Positions 35,107-44,028 of a stretch of 64,000 nt of DNA are shown piece by piece. The position numbers and the translations under genes are program-made. This DNA comes from Azospirillum sp. OGB3 (GTDB taxonomy: Bacteria; Pseudomonadota; Alphaproteobacteria; Azospirillales; Azospirillaceae), in the NCBI RefSeq assembly GCF_014192915.1, contig NZ_JACHYN010000021.1:1-64000 (forward strand). The letters run 5' to 3'. The notes beneath the pieces were generated by a model. The model saw only the letters and a list, made by a program, of their open reading frames with translations, was not told the DNA's origin and did not search any database. Positions within the stretch are counted from its first letter, which is position 1, and the number at the start of each line of letters is the position of its first letter.

Positions 35107-35307
35107 TCAGGCGATGATGTCGGGCAGCATGCGGCTTTCCAGAACCATGATCTGGTCCTTAAGCGCGAGTTTGCGCTTCTTCAGACGTTGCATCTGAAGC
35201 TGGTCGAACGGCGCACGTTCGTGCAGTCGGGCGATCACGTCGTCGAGGTCGCGATGCTCGCTGCGAAGCGTGGCCAGTTTTTCCTTCAGCATCTCTTGTT
35301 CGTTCAT
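35107..35307 (-). CDS. YdcH family (DUF465) protein
   Basis: 66 residues. The family pattern is intact: LRSEHRDLDDVIARLHERAPFDQLQMQRLKKRKLALKDQI, a helical hairpin. Small and common in Proteobacteria, function unknown. ATG at 35307. It is divergent from the phosphofructokinase operon. Confidence 0.92.
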   Translation of the reverse strand: MNEQEMLKEKLATLRSEHRDLDDVIARLHERAPFDQLQMQRLKKRKLALKDQIMVLESRMLPDIIA

Positions 35308-35431
35308 ACGCGCGGGGCCCGCTGGCTGAGCGGCGGCGACTATACCAGATTTCCGGCGCAACGGCAGTGCGAAACCACGCATTCTTCGCAGGGTTATAAT
35401 CCGGTCGCCGGAATGTAATATACTCGGAGGA

Positions 35432-35463
35432 CCAGAACCATTGCGGTGGAGCAACGTTCTGGT
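35432..35463 (+). promoter_or_regulatory. Imperfect inverted repeat upstream of the phosphofructokinase
   Basis: CCAGAAC and GTTCTGG flank TTGC and GCAA arms around a short loop, 47 nt before the pfk ATG. A TATAAT lies upstream at 35395-35400. The hairpin could be a 5' UTR element or an operator; no function is known. Confidence 0.4.
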
Positions 35464-35509
35464 ATGACTACCTTTCGCAGCGGTTCCAGACGACACGGGA
35501 CAGTCATCC

Positions 35510-36595
35510 ATGACAGCAGGCAAGCGCATCGGCATTCTCACCAGCGGCGGCGACTGCGCCGGGCTGAACGCGGTCATCCGCGCGGTGGTCCACCGGGCCG
35601 TCCTGACCTACGGCTGGCAGGTCCTGGGCATCAAGGAAGGCACCCAGGGGCTGCTGCAGCGTCCGGTGCAGTACCAGGTGCTCGACCTGCCGCAGGTCGA
35701 CGGCAACATGATGCGCATGGGCGGCACCATCCTCGGCACGACCAACCGCGGCGACCCCTTCGCCTACCCGATGGCCGACGGCACCCAGAAGGACCGGTCG
35801 GACGAGATCATCGGCGGCTACCGCGAACTGGGGCTGGACGCGCTGATCGGCATCGGCGGCGACGGTAGCTTCGCCATCCTGAAGAAGCTGGCCGACAAGG
35901 GCGGCTTCCAGATGGTCGGCATCCCCAAGACCATCGACAACGATCTCGGCCTGACCGAGGTGTCGGTCGGCTACGACACCGCCGTCGGCGTGGCGGTCGA
36001 GGCGCTCGACCGGCTCCAGCCGACCGCGGCCAGCCACGCCCGCGTCATGGTGCTGGAGGTGATGGGCCGCGACGCCGGCCACATCGCGCTGGCCGCGGGC
36101 ATCGCCGGCGGCGCCGACGTGGTGCTGATCCCCGAGATCGCCTATTCCATCGAGAAGATCGCCCAGAAGATCAAGCAGGTGCGCTCGACCGGCCGCAACT
36201 TCGCCCTAGTCGTGGTGTCGGAGGCGGTGAAGACCGTGGACGGCACCGGCGTGCAGAAGCTGTTCCAGGGCGGCCAGAAGCGCTACGGCGGCATCGGCGA
36301 CTACATCGGCGAGAAGATCGCCGAGGCGACGGGGGCGGAGACCCGCGTCACCGTCCTGGGCCACGTCCAGCGCGGCAGCATGCCCAGCCCGCGCGACCGT
36401 CTGGTCGCGTCGGCCTTCGGCGTGCACGCCGTGGACCTGATCGCGGAGGGCAAGTTCGACCGCATGGTCGCCTGGTCGGACCGCGGCGTCATCGACGTGC
36501 CGATCACCGAGGCCATCGCCAAGTACGCCTGCGTGGAGCTGGACGGCGCCATGGTCAAGACCGCCCGCGGCCTGGGCATCAGCCTGGGCGATTGA
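35510..36595 (+). CDS. pfkA: 6-phosphofructokinase, mixed Gly/Lys type
   Basis: 361 residues, group A PFK. N-terminal GILTSGGDCAGLNAVIRAVV, substrate motif PKTIDNDL, MGRDAGHIAL and GHVQRGSMPSPRDR. The residue equivalent to E. coli Gly104 is Gly (G119 in GIGGDGS), but the one equivalent to Gly124 is Lys (K140 in IPKTIDND). In characterised enzymes, Asp104/Lys124 marks pyrophosphate users and Gly104/Gly124 ATP users; the Gly/Lys mix here is known from some actinobacterial ATP enzymes. ATP use is therefore likely but not certain. It leads an operon with a TIGR02444 gene and a GNAT gene. Confidence 0.93.
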   Translation: MTAGKRIGILTSGGDCAGLNAVIRAVVHRAVLTYGWQVLGIKEGTQGLLQRPVQYQVLDLPQVDGNMMRMGGTILGTTNRGDPFAYPMADGTQKDRSDEIIGGYRELGLDALIGIGGDGSFAILKKLADKGGFQMVGIPKTIDNDLGLTEVSVGYDTAVGVAVEALDRLQPTAASHARVMVLEVMGRDAGHIALAAGIAGGADVVLIPEIAYSIEKIAQKIKQVRSTGRNFALVVVSEAVKTVDGTGVQKLFQGGQKRYGGIGDYIGEKIAEATGAETRVTVLGHVQRGSMPSPRDRLVASAFGVHAVDLIAEGKFDRMVAWSDRGVIDVPITEAIAKYACVELDGAMVKTARGLGISLGD

Positions 36596-36624
36596 GCGGG
36601 AACTCCAGGGAGGCAGGCGCGGCG

Positions 36625-37083
36625 ATGTCGGACAACCCGCTCTGGGACTTCGCGCTCGCCGTCTACGGGCGGCCCGGTGTGCCCGCCGCCTGCCTCGACC
36701 TCCAGGACCGGCTCGGCCAGGACGTGAACGTCCTGCTGTTCGCCGCCTGGGCGGGCATGGCCTGCAACGCCGACCTGCCGGCGGACGAGCTGGCGCGGAT
36801 CGACGCCGCGGTCGCCCCCTGGCGGGACGAGGTGGTCCGCCCGCTGCGCGCCATCCGCCGCCAGGCGAAGGGCGGGGACGACGCCCTCTACAAGCGCCTG
36901 AAGGCGGCGGAGCTGGAGGCGGAGCGCGTCCAGCAGGACCGTCTCTTCGCCCTGTCCGGGATCACCCCCGCGGCGGGGGGCGGCGTCGCGCTGGCCGCGG
37001 CCAACCTCTACCGGCTGGTGCCGGAGGGCGATCCGGCGCTGATGGCGCTGCTGGCGGCGCTCGACACGCCGCCGGAGCCCTGA
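36625..37083 (+). CDS. TIGR02444 family protein
   Basis: 152 residues. Characteristic WDFALAVYGRPGVPAACLDLQDRLGQDVNVLLFAAW near the start, then a helical region with PWRDEVVRPLRAIRR. Common in Proteobacteria, function unknown. It is 29 nt after pfk and 13 nt before the GNAT gene, so it is probably co-transcribed with both. Confidence 0.92.
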   Translation: MSDNPLWDFALAVYGRPGVPAACLDLQDRLGQDVNVLLFAAWAGMACNADLPADELARIDAAVAPWRDEVVRPLRAIRRQAKGGDDALYKRLKAAELEAERVQQDRLFALSGITPAAGGGVALAAANLYRLVPEGDPALMALLAALDTPPEP

Positions 37084-37096
37084 CGGAACCGGTGCG

Positions 37097-37684
37097 ATGA
37101 CGACTCCCGCCATCCTCACCTCGCCCCGGCTGATCCTACGTCCTTGGCGGGACGGGGATGGCGACGCCTTTCACGCGCTGTCACAGAATCCCGCGGTGAT
37201 GGAGCATCTGCTGCCGCTTCCCGATCGTGCGGCGAGCGACGCGGTGATCCAGCGCATCGGCGAGCATTTCGACCGGCACGGCTTCGGCTTCTGGGCGGTG
37301 GAACGGCCCGGCCGAAGCCCCTTCATCGGCTTCGTCGGTCTGGCCCGTGTGACGTGGGAGGCGCCCTTCGCCCCCGCCGTGGAGGTGGGCTGGCGGCTCG
37401 ACCCCGCCCATTGGGGGCAGGGGCTGGCGACCGAGGCCGCCGGGCTGGCGCTGGCCCACGGGTTCGGCGCGGTCGGGCTGGGCGAGATCGTCGCCTTCAC
37501 GGTGCCGGAGAACCGGCGGTCGCAGCGGGTCATGGAGCGGCTGGGGATGGAGCGCGACGCGGCGGCCGACTTCGACCATCCGCGGGTTCCCGACGGCCAC
37601 CGGCTGAAGCGGCACGTTCTTTACCGGATCGGGCGCGACCGCTGGCGGGCGAGAATGGAAGGGGGGGTCAGCGGACCAGGATGA
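37097..37684 (+). CDS. RimJ/RimL-type GNAT acetyltransferase
   Basis: 195 residues: TSPRLILRPWRDGDGDAFHAL, FIGFVGLARV, EVGWRLDPAHWGQGLATEAA and VPENRRSQRVMERLGM are the expected Acetyltransf_3 landmarks. It probably N-acetylates a protein or small amine; the substrate is unknown. Last gene of the pfk operon. Its end overlaps the convergent secreted-protein gene by 17 nt. Confidence 0.92.
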   Translation: MTTPAILTSPRLILRPWRDGDGDAFHALSQNPAVMEHLLPLPDRAASDAVIQRIGEHFDRHGFGFWAVERPGRSPFIGFVGLARVTWEAPFAPAVEVGWRLDPAHWGQGLATEAAGLALAHGFGAVGLGEIVAFTVPENRRSQRVMERLGMERDAAADFDHPRVPDGHRLKRHVLYRIGRDRWRARMEGGVSGPG

Positions 37685-38078
37685 GGCTGTTGCGGTCGCC
37701 CGTCTCGTCGGACACCTGGAAGGGCTTGCCGACATAGAAGGCCTGGCAGCGCTTGCCGCCGGACAGGCGCGTCAGTCCAGCTTCCCACTCCTGCCCGCGC
37801 GGCCCGAGGATGCGCAGTTTCAACTGGTCGAGCAGCGGGTAGATCTGATAGCCCTCGAGGTCGAGCGGCTCGCCCTTCGTGGAGAAGGCGTCCTGGTTCA
37901 GCGTGAGGGTCTTGCCGTTGAGGTCCAGCTTGACATCCTGTGCCCACGGGCAGCCACCGCCGGCGGGCTTCTCGTTGGCCGCGGCCGGTTCCACGGCCAG
38001 GACCGCGGGGACGATGGCGCAGGTCAGTGCGAGCGCGCAGAGGTTCAACGTGCTTCTCATCGGCAATGCGCTTTTCAT
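37668..38078 (-). CDS. Predicted secreted protein of unknown family
   Basis: 136 residues from 38078 (MKSALPMRS); an alternative start is 38060. A signal peptide with core LCALALTCAIVPAVLAV is cleaved near AANE. The mature part has two cysteines (GGGCPWAQ, KRCQAF), TLTLNQDAFSTKG and YQIYPLLDQLKLRI. No known domain recognised. It is divergent from the TPR-glycosyltransferase gene. Confidence 0.75.
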   Translation of the reverse strand: MKSALPMRSTLNLCALALTCAIVPAVLAVEPAAANEKPAGGGCPWAQDVKLDLNGKTLTLNQDAFSTKGEPLDLEGYQIYPLLDQLKLRILGPRGQEWEAGLTRLSGGKRCQAFYVGKPFQVSDETGDRNSLILVR

Positions 38079-38276
38079 GGGCGGGACGCGGCCCGTGCGT
38101 TGAATACCCCGGTATGTTCCGGGGTATGGGGTGCAGCATAAGTTTTGCAAAAGTGAAATGCAACGCGGGGCTTCTCGTGGGTGGGTTGCAGGAACGGCAG
38201 AACTTGTGACCAATCCGGCAGCCGGCGCGCATGGTCCATCGGCCTCCGGTACCCCTCACATCATCGGGCACTTTCC

Positions 38277-40058
38277 ATGGCGACGATCATCGAGGCCCTT
38301 TTGGCCGCCATCGAGCACCACCAGTCGGGCCGTCTGGCCGAGGCGGCGACGCTCTACGGGCGGATTCTGGAAGCCGATCCGGAGCAGCCCGAGGCCGTCC
38401 AATTCCTTGGCGTGCTGTGGGCGCAGACAGGCCGGCCGGCCGATGGGGCGCGGCTGCTGCGCCGGGCGCTGGCGCTGCGCCCCGACTCGGCAGGCGGGCA
38501 CTCCAATCTGGCCGGTGCACTTCAGACCATGGGCGACGCGGCGGGGGCGGAGGCCGGCTACGTCCGCGCCCTGCGGCTGGACCCGCTGCTGGCCGACGCC
38601 CACGCCAGCCGGGCCGGCACCCTGCGGGACCTGAATCGTGTGCCCGAGGCCGCCCGTTCGGCGCAGCGGGCGCTGGCGCTGCTCCCGGCTTCAGCCGATG
38701 CCCTGGTGAACCTTGCCGAGACGGCTCTGGCCGGACGGCGGGGAGAGGAGGCGGAGCGGGCGGCTCGCCGCGCCGCGGCGCTGGCGCCGGGATCGCCGGC
38801 GGCCTGGATGATGCTCGGCTCCGCCTGTGCGGCGCTCAGGCGCTGGGGCGATGCGGAAGCCGCCTACCGCGTGGCGCTGGACCGCGCCCCCGGCTACGGC
38901 GCGGCGTGGGGCAATCTCGGGTCGCTGCTCGCCGGGCTGGGCCGCTTCGACGACGCGCTGGCGGCTTTTGCGACGGCGGAGGAGCTCGGCTTTTCCGGCC
39001 CGTCCCTGTGGTCGGCGCGTGGCAACGCGTGGCTCGCCATGGCCCGGCCGGTGGAGGCGCTCGCCGATTTCGACCGGTTGCTGGAGGTTCGCCCGGACGA
39101 CGCCGGGATGCGCTGGAACCGCGGCTTCGCCCGGCTGCTGGCCGGCGACTGCGAGGGCGGCTGGCCGGAGTTCGACTGGCGCCGCCACGACGCGCGGGCG
39201 GAGCCGCCCTGGCGCCGTTTCGCCCAACCCACCTGGACCGGCGGCGACATCGCCGGACGCACCATCCTGCTCTACGCCGAGCAGGGGTTGGGCGACACCC
39301 TGCAGTTCGTCCGCTACGTCCCTCTGGTGGCGGCGCGCGGCGCGCGGGTGATCCTGGAGGTTCAGCCGCCCTTGATGAGCGTCCTGTCGGGCCTGCCGGG
39401 GGTGGAGCGGTTGATCGCCCGCGGCGCCCCGCTTCCGGATTTCGATCTGGAATGCCCGCTGATGAGCCTGCCGCGCGCCTTCGGCACCACCCTGGACGGC
39501 GTTCCCGCCGCCGTGCCCTATCTGCGCCCCGATCCGCAGCGCGCCGCCGCTTGGGGCGAGCGGCTGGCGGGCGGGCAACCGACGGAGGGCCGGGGCCTGC
39601 GGGTCGGGCTGGTCTGGGCGGGCAACCCGCGCTTTCCCGGCGACGCGCTTCGCTCGCCCCGGCTGGCCGGGCTGCGGCCGGTGCTGGACGTGCCCGGTGT
39701 GCGTTTCTTCGGCCTGCAGAAGGGGCCGGGGCGGGAGGATCTGAAGCGGGTGCCGATGCCCTCGTCCTTCACCGACCTTGGGCCGGACATCGCCGATTTC
39801 GCCGACACCGCGGCGATCATGGCCAACCTCGACCTCGTGATCTCCTCCTGCACCGGGCCGGCGCATCTGGCCGGGGGGCTTGGGGTGCCGGTCTGGGTGG
39901 TGCTGCCGCTGTCGCCGGACTGGCGTTGGCTGCTGGGGCGGGAGGACAGCCCCTGGTACCCCACCGCCCGCCTGTTCCGCCAGACGCGGGTCGGCGACTG
40001 GGCGGAGGTTGCCTGGCGCGTCGCCGACGCGCTGCGCGCCGCGGCTCTTACGATTTGA
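38277..40058 (+). CDS. TPR protein fused to a GT9/GT41-like glycosyltransferase domain
   Basis: 593 residues. The first ~300 contain seven or more TPR units (GRLAEAATLYGRILEADPEQ, GRPADGARLLRRALALRPDS, and so on). The C-terminal ~290 carry TILLYAEQGLGDTLQFVRYVPLVAA, LVWAGNP, ISSCTGPAHLAGGLGVPVWVVLP and WRWLLGREDSPWYP, the landmarks of the heptosyltransferase-like domain found in TPR-glycosyltransferases, several of which modify flagellar proteins. Its 3' end overlaps flgE by 11 nt in convergent orientation. Flagellin or hook glycosylation is an inference from context. Confidence 0.88.
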   Translation: MATIIEALLAAIEHHQSGRLAEAATLYGRILEADPEQPEAVQFLGVLWAQTGRPADGARLLRRALALRPDSAGGHSNLAGALQTMGDAAGAEAGYVRALRLDPLLADAHASRAGTLRDLNRVPEAARSAQRALALLPASADALVNLAETALAGRRGEEAERAARRAAALAPGSPAAWMMLGSACAALRRWGDAEAAYRVALDRAPGYGAAWGNLGSLLAGLGRFDDALAAFATAEELGFSGPSLWSARGNAWLAMARPVEALADFDRLLEVRPDDAGMRWNRGFARLLAGDCEGGWPEFDWRRHDARAEPPWRRFAQPTWTGGDIAGRTILLYAEQGLGDTLQFVRYVPLVAARGARVILEVQPPLMSVLSGLPGVERLIARGAPLPDFDLECPLMSLPRAFGTTLDGVPAAVPYLRPDPQRAAAWGERLAGGQPTEGRGLRVGLVWAGNPRFPGDALRSPRLAGLRPVLDVPGVRFFGLQKGPGREDLKRVPMPSSFTDLGPDIADFADTAAIMANLDLVISSCTGPAHLAGGLGVPVWVVLPLSPDWRWLLGREDSPWYPTARLFRQTRVGDWAEVAWRVADALRAAALTI

Positions 40059-41418
40059 GGGTGATCGTCGTCTGGGTCATCTCGTCGGCGGTGGACACCA
40101 GTTTGGAGGCGGCGGAGTAGGTGCGCTGCGCCTGGATCAGCGTGGTGAACTGCTCCTCGATCTTGACGTTGGAGCCCTCAACGCTGGCCGTGTTCAGCGA
40201 CGCCCCGACGGTCTTCGGCGCGTTGGTGCCGGTCTCGTTGGTCAGATTGCCGAAGGAGTTCAGGCGGATGGCGCCCGAATTGGCGGTGGTCCGGAACATG
40301 GTGCCGGACACGCTTTCCAGGTCGGTCGGGTTGACCACCGTCGCGTCGGGGATGCGGTAGATGTAGCGCTGCTTTCCGCCCTGGAAGTTCGCGGCGACGA
40401 AGCCGTCCGCGGTCAGCTCCGCGCCCTGATAGGTGCCGGCGCGGATGCCGTTGTTGCCCTGGATGATCCCCAGATCCATGCCGGCGATGGTGGTGATGGA
40501 GTTGGTCGTCTTGCCATAGGAACCGAGATCCAGCGTCGTCTGGGCGAAATCGCCGCCGGGATTCAGGGTCAGGGTCGCCGGGCTGCCGGTTGGGCCGCCG
40601 GTCAGCGTGCCGTTGCGGGCGAAGTTCAGCGTGCCGAGCGATTGCCAAGTGGTGGGATCGTTCACGTTGCCGTTGCCCACCGGCTTGCCGTCGGCGCCGA
40701 CAACGCCGGCGTTGAAGACCTGCCAGGTCGAGGTGCCGTCCTCCGCCTGCCCTGTCTTCAGGAAGCGCAGGGCCATCGCCCCGTCGGCGCCGTTCCTGTC
40801 GACCATGTTGAGGACGACGCCGGTGGTGTTCGCCGTCGTGATCTCGTCGGTCACCGGGGCTTGGTCGTAGGGCAGGTTGAGGTTCAGCGATGCCTGGGTC
40901 GAGGCTTCGCGGTAGTCCTGCAACCCGCTCAGCGAGACCGGCGTCATGCTGCTGAGGCTGCCGAAGGAGCCGGTGCCGCTGGCGGGGTCGAGCTTGAAGC
41001 CCATCAGCGCCTTGCCGGCACCGTTCACCAGACGGCCTTCCTTGTCGGGGGAAAAATCGCCCGACCGTGTCAGGAAGACCGAATCGTCGCTGGCCTGGGT
41101 GGCGGTCGCGGTCGTGCCGGCCTGGGCAGCCAGATCCTGGACGAGGAAGAAGCCGTTGCCGTTGATGGCCGCGTTGGTGGTGATGTCGGTTCGGGTGACG
41201 GTGCCGCCGCTGTGGTCCAACCGCTCGAAGGCGCGCACGCCGTTGCCGGGGTCCTTGTTGCCGGTGCGGTCGCTCAGCACGAAGTCGGCGAACTGGGTTT
41301 CCGACGCCTTGAAGCCGGACGTGGAGGCGTTCGCGATGTTGTTCGAAATGGTGCCCAGGGCGCGGTTCTGCGCCGTCAGCCCGAGAACGCCATTGTTGAA
41401 GATCGTGGTGATGCCCAT
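40048..41418 (-). CDS. flgE: Flagellar hook protein FlgE
   Basis: 456 residues. The N-terminal rod domain is MGITTIFNNGVLGLTAQNRA with ISNNIANASTSGFK; the central region holds SVFLTRSGDFSPDKEGRLVNGAG; and the C-terminus ends with the coiled-coil EEQFTTLIQAQRTYSAASKLVSTADEM of the rod/hook family. It polymerises to form the hook of the polar flagellum after export by the type III flagellar apparatus. No other flagellar gene is adjacent. A perfect sigma-54 promoter lies upstream. Confidence 0.97.
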   Translation of the reverse strand: MGITTIFNNGVLGLTAQNRALGTISNNIANASTSGFKASETQFADFVLSDRTGNKDPGNGVRAFERLDHSGGTVTRTDITTNAAINGNGFFLVQDLAAQAGTTATATQASDDSVFLTRSGDFSPDKEGRLVNGAGKALMGFKLDPASGTGSFGSLSSMTPVSLSGLQDYREASTQASLNLNLPYDQAPVTDEITTANTTGVVLNMVDRNGADGAMALRFLKTGQAEDGTSTWQVFNAGVVGADGKPVGNGNVNDPTTWQSLGTLNFARNGTLTGGPTGSPATLTLNPGGDFAQTTLDLGSYGKTTNSITTIAGMDLGIIQGNNGIRAGTYQGAELTADGFVAANFQGGKQRYIYRIPDATVVNPTDLESVSGTMFRTTANSGAIRLNSFGNLTNETGTNAPKTVGASLNTASVEGSNVKIEEQFTTLIQAQRTYSAASKLVSTADEMTQTTITLKS

Positions 41419-41476
41419 GGTCCGGCTGCCTCATTCCCGTCCGTGCGCGTCCGCCGGAACGCGCCGAACAGGGATC

Positions 41477-41492
41477 TGCAACCGTCGTGCCA
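41477..41492 (-). promoter_or_regulatory. Sigma-54 promoter of flgE
   Basis: The minus strand reads TGGCAC-GACGG-TTGCA, an exact match to the RpoN consensus TGGCAC-N5-TTGCA with the required GG-N10-GC spacing. Transcription would start near 41467, about 50 nt before the flgE ATG. RpoN control of hook genes is known in Caulobacter-type flagellar cascades. Confidence 0.92.
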
Positions 41493-41603
41493 AAAGGCGG
41501 GGGAAGGGTTTCCCCAGGCCGTCGGACGAAGGGATGGGCAGAAATTTCCCGGCGGAGACGGCTTGTCACCGTTCGCTGGGCAGCTTTCGCCCACCGGGCA
41601 CCC

Positions 41604-42296
41604 TCAATCGACGGGCTCGAACATCTTGGTCTGGGAGTTGATGGCCCACAGGTCGCCGCTGTCCAGGTCGAACCACCAGCCGTGCAGTTCCAGCGTCCCG
41701 GCCTCCACCCGCTCGCGGACGAAGGGGAAGGTCATCAGGTTGTCGACCGAGGTGCGGACGGCGGCGCGCTCGATCACGTCGGGCTTCTGCTGAAGCCGCT
41801 CGAACTCGGCCTTGCGCCGCTCCTCGTCGGTGTCCCCCTGGGCGGGCGGGATGTAGGGATCGAGCGCCGCGCTGGCGATGGACACCCAGGGCGAGACGAA
41901 GTCGTTCTGGTCCGGCTCGCCCTTGCGCAGGCGGATCAGCCCCTGGATGCCGCCGCACAGGGCGTGGCCCAGCACGATGACGTGGCTGACCTGAAGCACC
42001 CGCACCGCGTATTCGATGGCCGCCGAGGTGCCGTGGTAGCTGCCGTCCGGCTGGTAGGGCGGGACGAGGTTGGCGACGTTGCGGACGACGAACATCTCGC
42101 CCGGCTCGGCCTCGGTCAGCAGCGCCGGATCGACGCGGCTGTCGGAGCAGCCGATCATCAGGATCTTCGGCTTCTGACCCTGCTCGACGAGTTGGCGCAT
42201 GCTGTCGGGCCGGCGCTCGTAGTAGCGGGCGCGGAAACCTTTCATCCCGGCGAGAAGCTGACGAATCGGAACGTCCTGGTCGCGGGTGTGTGGCAT
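41604..42296 (-). CDS. Beta-class carbonic anhydrase
   Basis: 230 residues with zinc ligands C50, H111 and C114 and the catalytic Asp-Arg pair D52-R54 (motif IGCSDSRVDP, then VLGHALCGG). NVANLVPPY and HGTSAAIEYAV are also present. It interconverts CO2 and bicarbonate in the cytosol. It probably supplies bicarbonate for carboxylations such as PurK/ACC, though that is general. It stands alone between flgE and ubiX. Confidence 0.96.
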   Translation of the reverse strand: MPHTRDQDVPIRQLLAGMKGFRARYYERRPDSMRQLVEQGQKPKILMIGCSDSRVDPALLTEAEPGEMFVVRNVANLVPPYQPDGSYHGTSAAIEYAVRVLQVSHVIVLGHALCGGIQGLIRLRKGEPDQNDFVSPWVSIASAALDPYIPPAQGDTDEERRKAEFERLQQKPDVIERAAVRTSVDNLMTFPFVRERVEAGTLELHGWWFDLDSGDLWAINSQTKMFEPVD

Positions 42297-42353
42297 CGTT
42301 CTGATACCCCTCTTCGGTCGGGATTTAGCGGATGCGGTATAGCCCAGGCCGGG

Positions 42354-42947
42354 TCATGTTTCCAGAACCTCTGCAGGCGCCGGCTCGCCCCAGCGGCGGA
42401 CGATGCCGGCGTCCAGCCCGAACAGGTCGAGCGCCCGCCCCACGGCGTGGTCGACCAGATCGTCGATGGTCTTCGGGCGGCTGTAGAAGGCGGGAACCGG
42501 CGGGGCGATCACCGCGCCCATCTCGGCCAGCTGGGTCATGGTGCGCAGGTGTCCGAGATGCAGCGGCGTCTCGCGCACCATCAGCACCAGCGGGCGGCGC
42601 TCCTTCAGTGTGACGTCGGCGGCGCGGGTCAGCAGGGTGGAGGTCACGCCCGTGGCGATCTCGCTCATCGTGCGGACGGAGCAGGGGGCGACGATCATGC
42701 CCATGGCGCGGAAGCTGCCGCTGGCGATGGCCGCGCCGATGTCGGCGGCCGCGTAGGACACGTCGGCCAGAGCGCGCAGCTCCGCCACCTTCATGTCCGT
42801 CTCATGGGCCAGGGTGACCTCGGCGGACCGGCTGACGACGAGGTGCGATTCGACGCCGATCCGGCGGAGCACGGCCAGCAAGCGGATGCCCAGGATCACG
42901 CCCGAGGCTCCGCTGATGCCGACAACAAGACGGGAGGGTGCAGTCAT
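42354..42947 (-). CDS. ubiX: Flavin prenyltransferase UbiX
   Basis: 197 residues, flavoprotein fold. Motifs LVVGISGASGVILGIRLL, SGSFRAMGMIVAPCSVRTMSEIATG, RRPLVLMVRETPLHLGHLRTM and PPVPAFYSRPKTIDDLV. It prenylates FMN to make the cofactor for UbiD-type decarboxylases (ubiquinone synthesis). No ubiD is in the window. An upstream minus-strand neighbour is trcR. Confidence 0.97.
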   Translation of the reverse strand: MTAPSRLVVGISGASGVILGIRLLAVLRRIGVESHLVVSRSAEVTLAHETDMKVAELRALADVSYAAADIGAAIASGSFRAMGMIVAPCSVRTMSEIATGVTSTLLTRAADVTLKERRPLVLMVRETPLHLGHLRTMTQLAEMGAVIAPPVPAFYSRPKTIDDLVDHAVGRALDLFGLDAGIVRRWGEPAPAEVLET

Positions 42948-43055
42948 GGCGAAGAAGTAGCGCGCGGGTGGGGTGTCGTCCAGAGCGCGGTCTTCACGGG
43001 CCATTTCGCAGGCCCGGCGCCGGGGACGGAGGGACGGCCATCCCCGGGGCACACA

Positions 43056-43089
43056 AGCAAAAAGCCCCCCTCCCGCCGGGGAGAGGGGC
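43056..43089 (-). terminator. Terminator of trcR
   Basis: A GC-rich hairpin (GCCCCTCTCCC arm against GGGAGGGGGGC) followed on the minus strand by TTTTTGC, just beyond the trcR stop. Confidence 0.75.
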
Positions 43090-43102
43090 CGGGAAAGCGG
43101 CG

Positions 43103-43720
43103 TCAGCGCGCCTCTTCCTGCTCCGAATAGGGCGACTCGTCGCCGTAGCCGTCCTCGCCGTCCTGAGCCTCGCGCTCCTCCTGCGACAGCGGGACGCCGC
43201 CGCGGCGCACCGCCAGGGCCAGCGCCTCCTCCAGCTCGCGCTGGGTGCACAGGCCGAGCAGCACGGGATTGCGCGGCTTGATGTTCGGGGCGTTCCAGTG
43301 CGTGCGGTCGCGCACCGCCGCGATGGTCGGCTTGGTCGTGCCGATCAGGCGGCAGAGCTGGGCGTCCGACAGCTCCGGATGGTGCTTCAGCAACCAGGCG
43401 ATGGCGTCCGGCTTGTCGCCGCGCTTGGTGATCGGGGTGTAGCGCGGACCCTTCGACCGCGCCGCCGGCAGCGGCAGGTCGGGGACCAGCAGCTTCAGGC
43501 GCAGGTCCTGGTTGCGCTCGCAGCGTTCGATCTCGCCCTTCGTCAACTGACCGTTGGCCACCGGGTCCAGCCCGACCATGCCGACCGCCACCTCGCCATC
43601 GGCGATGGCCTGGACCTCCAGGGAATGCAGGCCGCAAAAGGCGGCGATCTGCTCGAAGGTCAAGGATGTGTTCTCGACCAGCCAGACGGCCGTCGCTTTC
43701 GGCATCAAGGGCAGTGCCAT
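43103..43720 (-). CDS. trcR: TrcR-type cell cycle transcriptional regulator (DUF1013)
   Basis: 205 residues. Family segments: PLMPKATAVWLVENTSLTFEQIA, HSLEVQAIADGEVAVGM, NPVLLGLCTQRELEEAL. A helix-turn-helix-like region is around IAAFCGLH. Highly conserved in alphaproteobacteria; family annotation links it to cell-cycle transcription. The ATG at 43720 has GGAGG upstream. The C-terminus is acidic. Confidence 0.92.
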   Translation of the reverse strand: MALPLMPKATAVWLVENTSLTFEQIAAFCGLHSLEVQAIADGEVAVGMVGLDPVANGQLTKGEIERCERNQDLRLKLLVPDLPLPAARSKGPRYTPITKRGDKPDAIAWLLKHHPELSDAQLCRLIGTTKPTIAAVRDRTHWNAPNIKPRNPVLLGLCTQRELEEALALAVRRGGVPLSQEEREAQDGEDGYGDESPYSEQEEAR

Positions 43721-43945
43721 CGTCCCTCCTGACAACTCCAACCCGACCGCACCCGCTGGCGGGTGGCGCGATCGGCCATACTTTACCGGATGGTCCCGAG
43801 CTTCGCCCTCCATATAGGGCCGGAACCGGTCGATGTAAGCGTGCTCGGGCAGGCGGCCGGGAAAACCCGGACGCCGATCCTTCTGCTAACCGTCTTGGCG
43901 CGCTTTAGCAAGCCCACCCGGCTGTCCGGGAACAAGAATGAAGCG

Positions 43946-43996
43946 AAAAAAATGCTTGAAAGGGAATTCCCGGCTGTGCTGCCGGGGAATTCCCTT
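43946..43996 (-). terminator. Terminator of the quinone oxidoreductase gene
   Basis: AAGGGAATTCCCGGC and GCCGGGGAATTCCCTT pair with one bulge; on the minus strand the hairpin is followed by ATTTTTTTCG. Confidence 0.85.
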
Positions 43997-44028
43997 CGCA
44001 TTCCAACGGTTCGCGGGGCCGCTGACGA

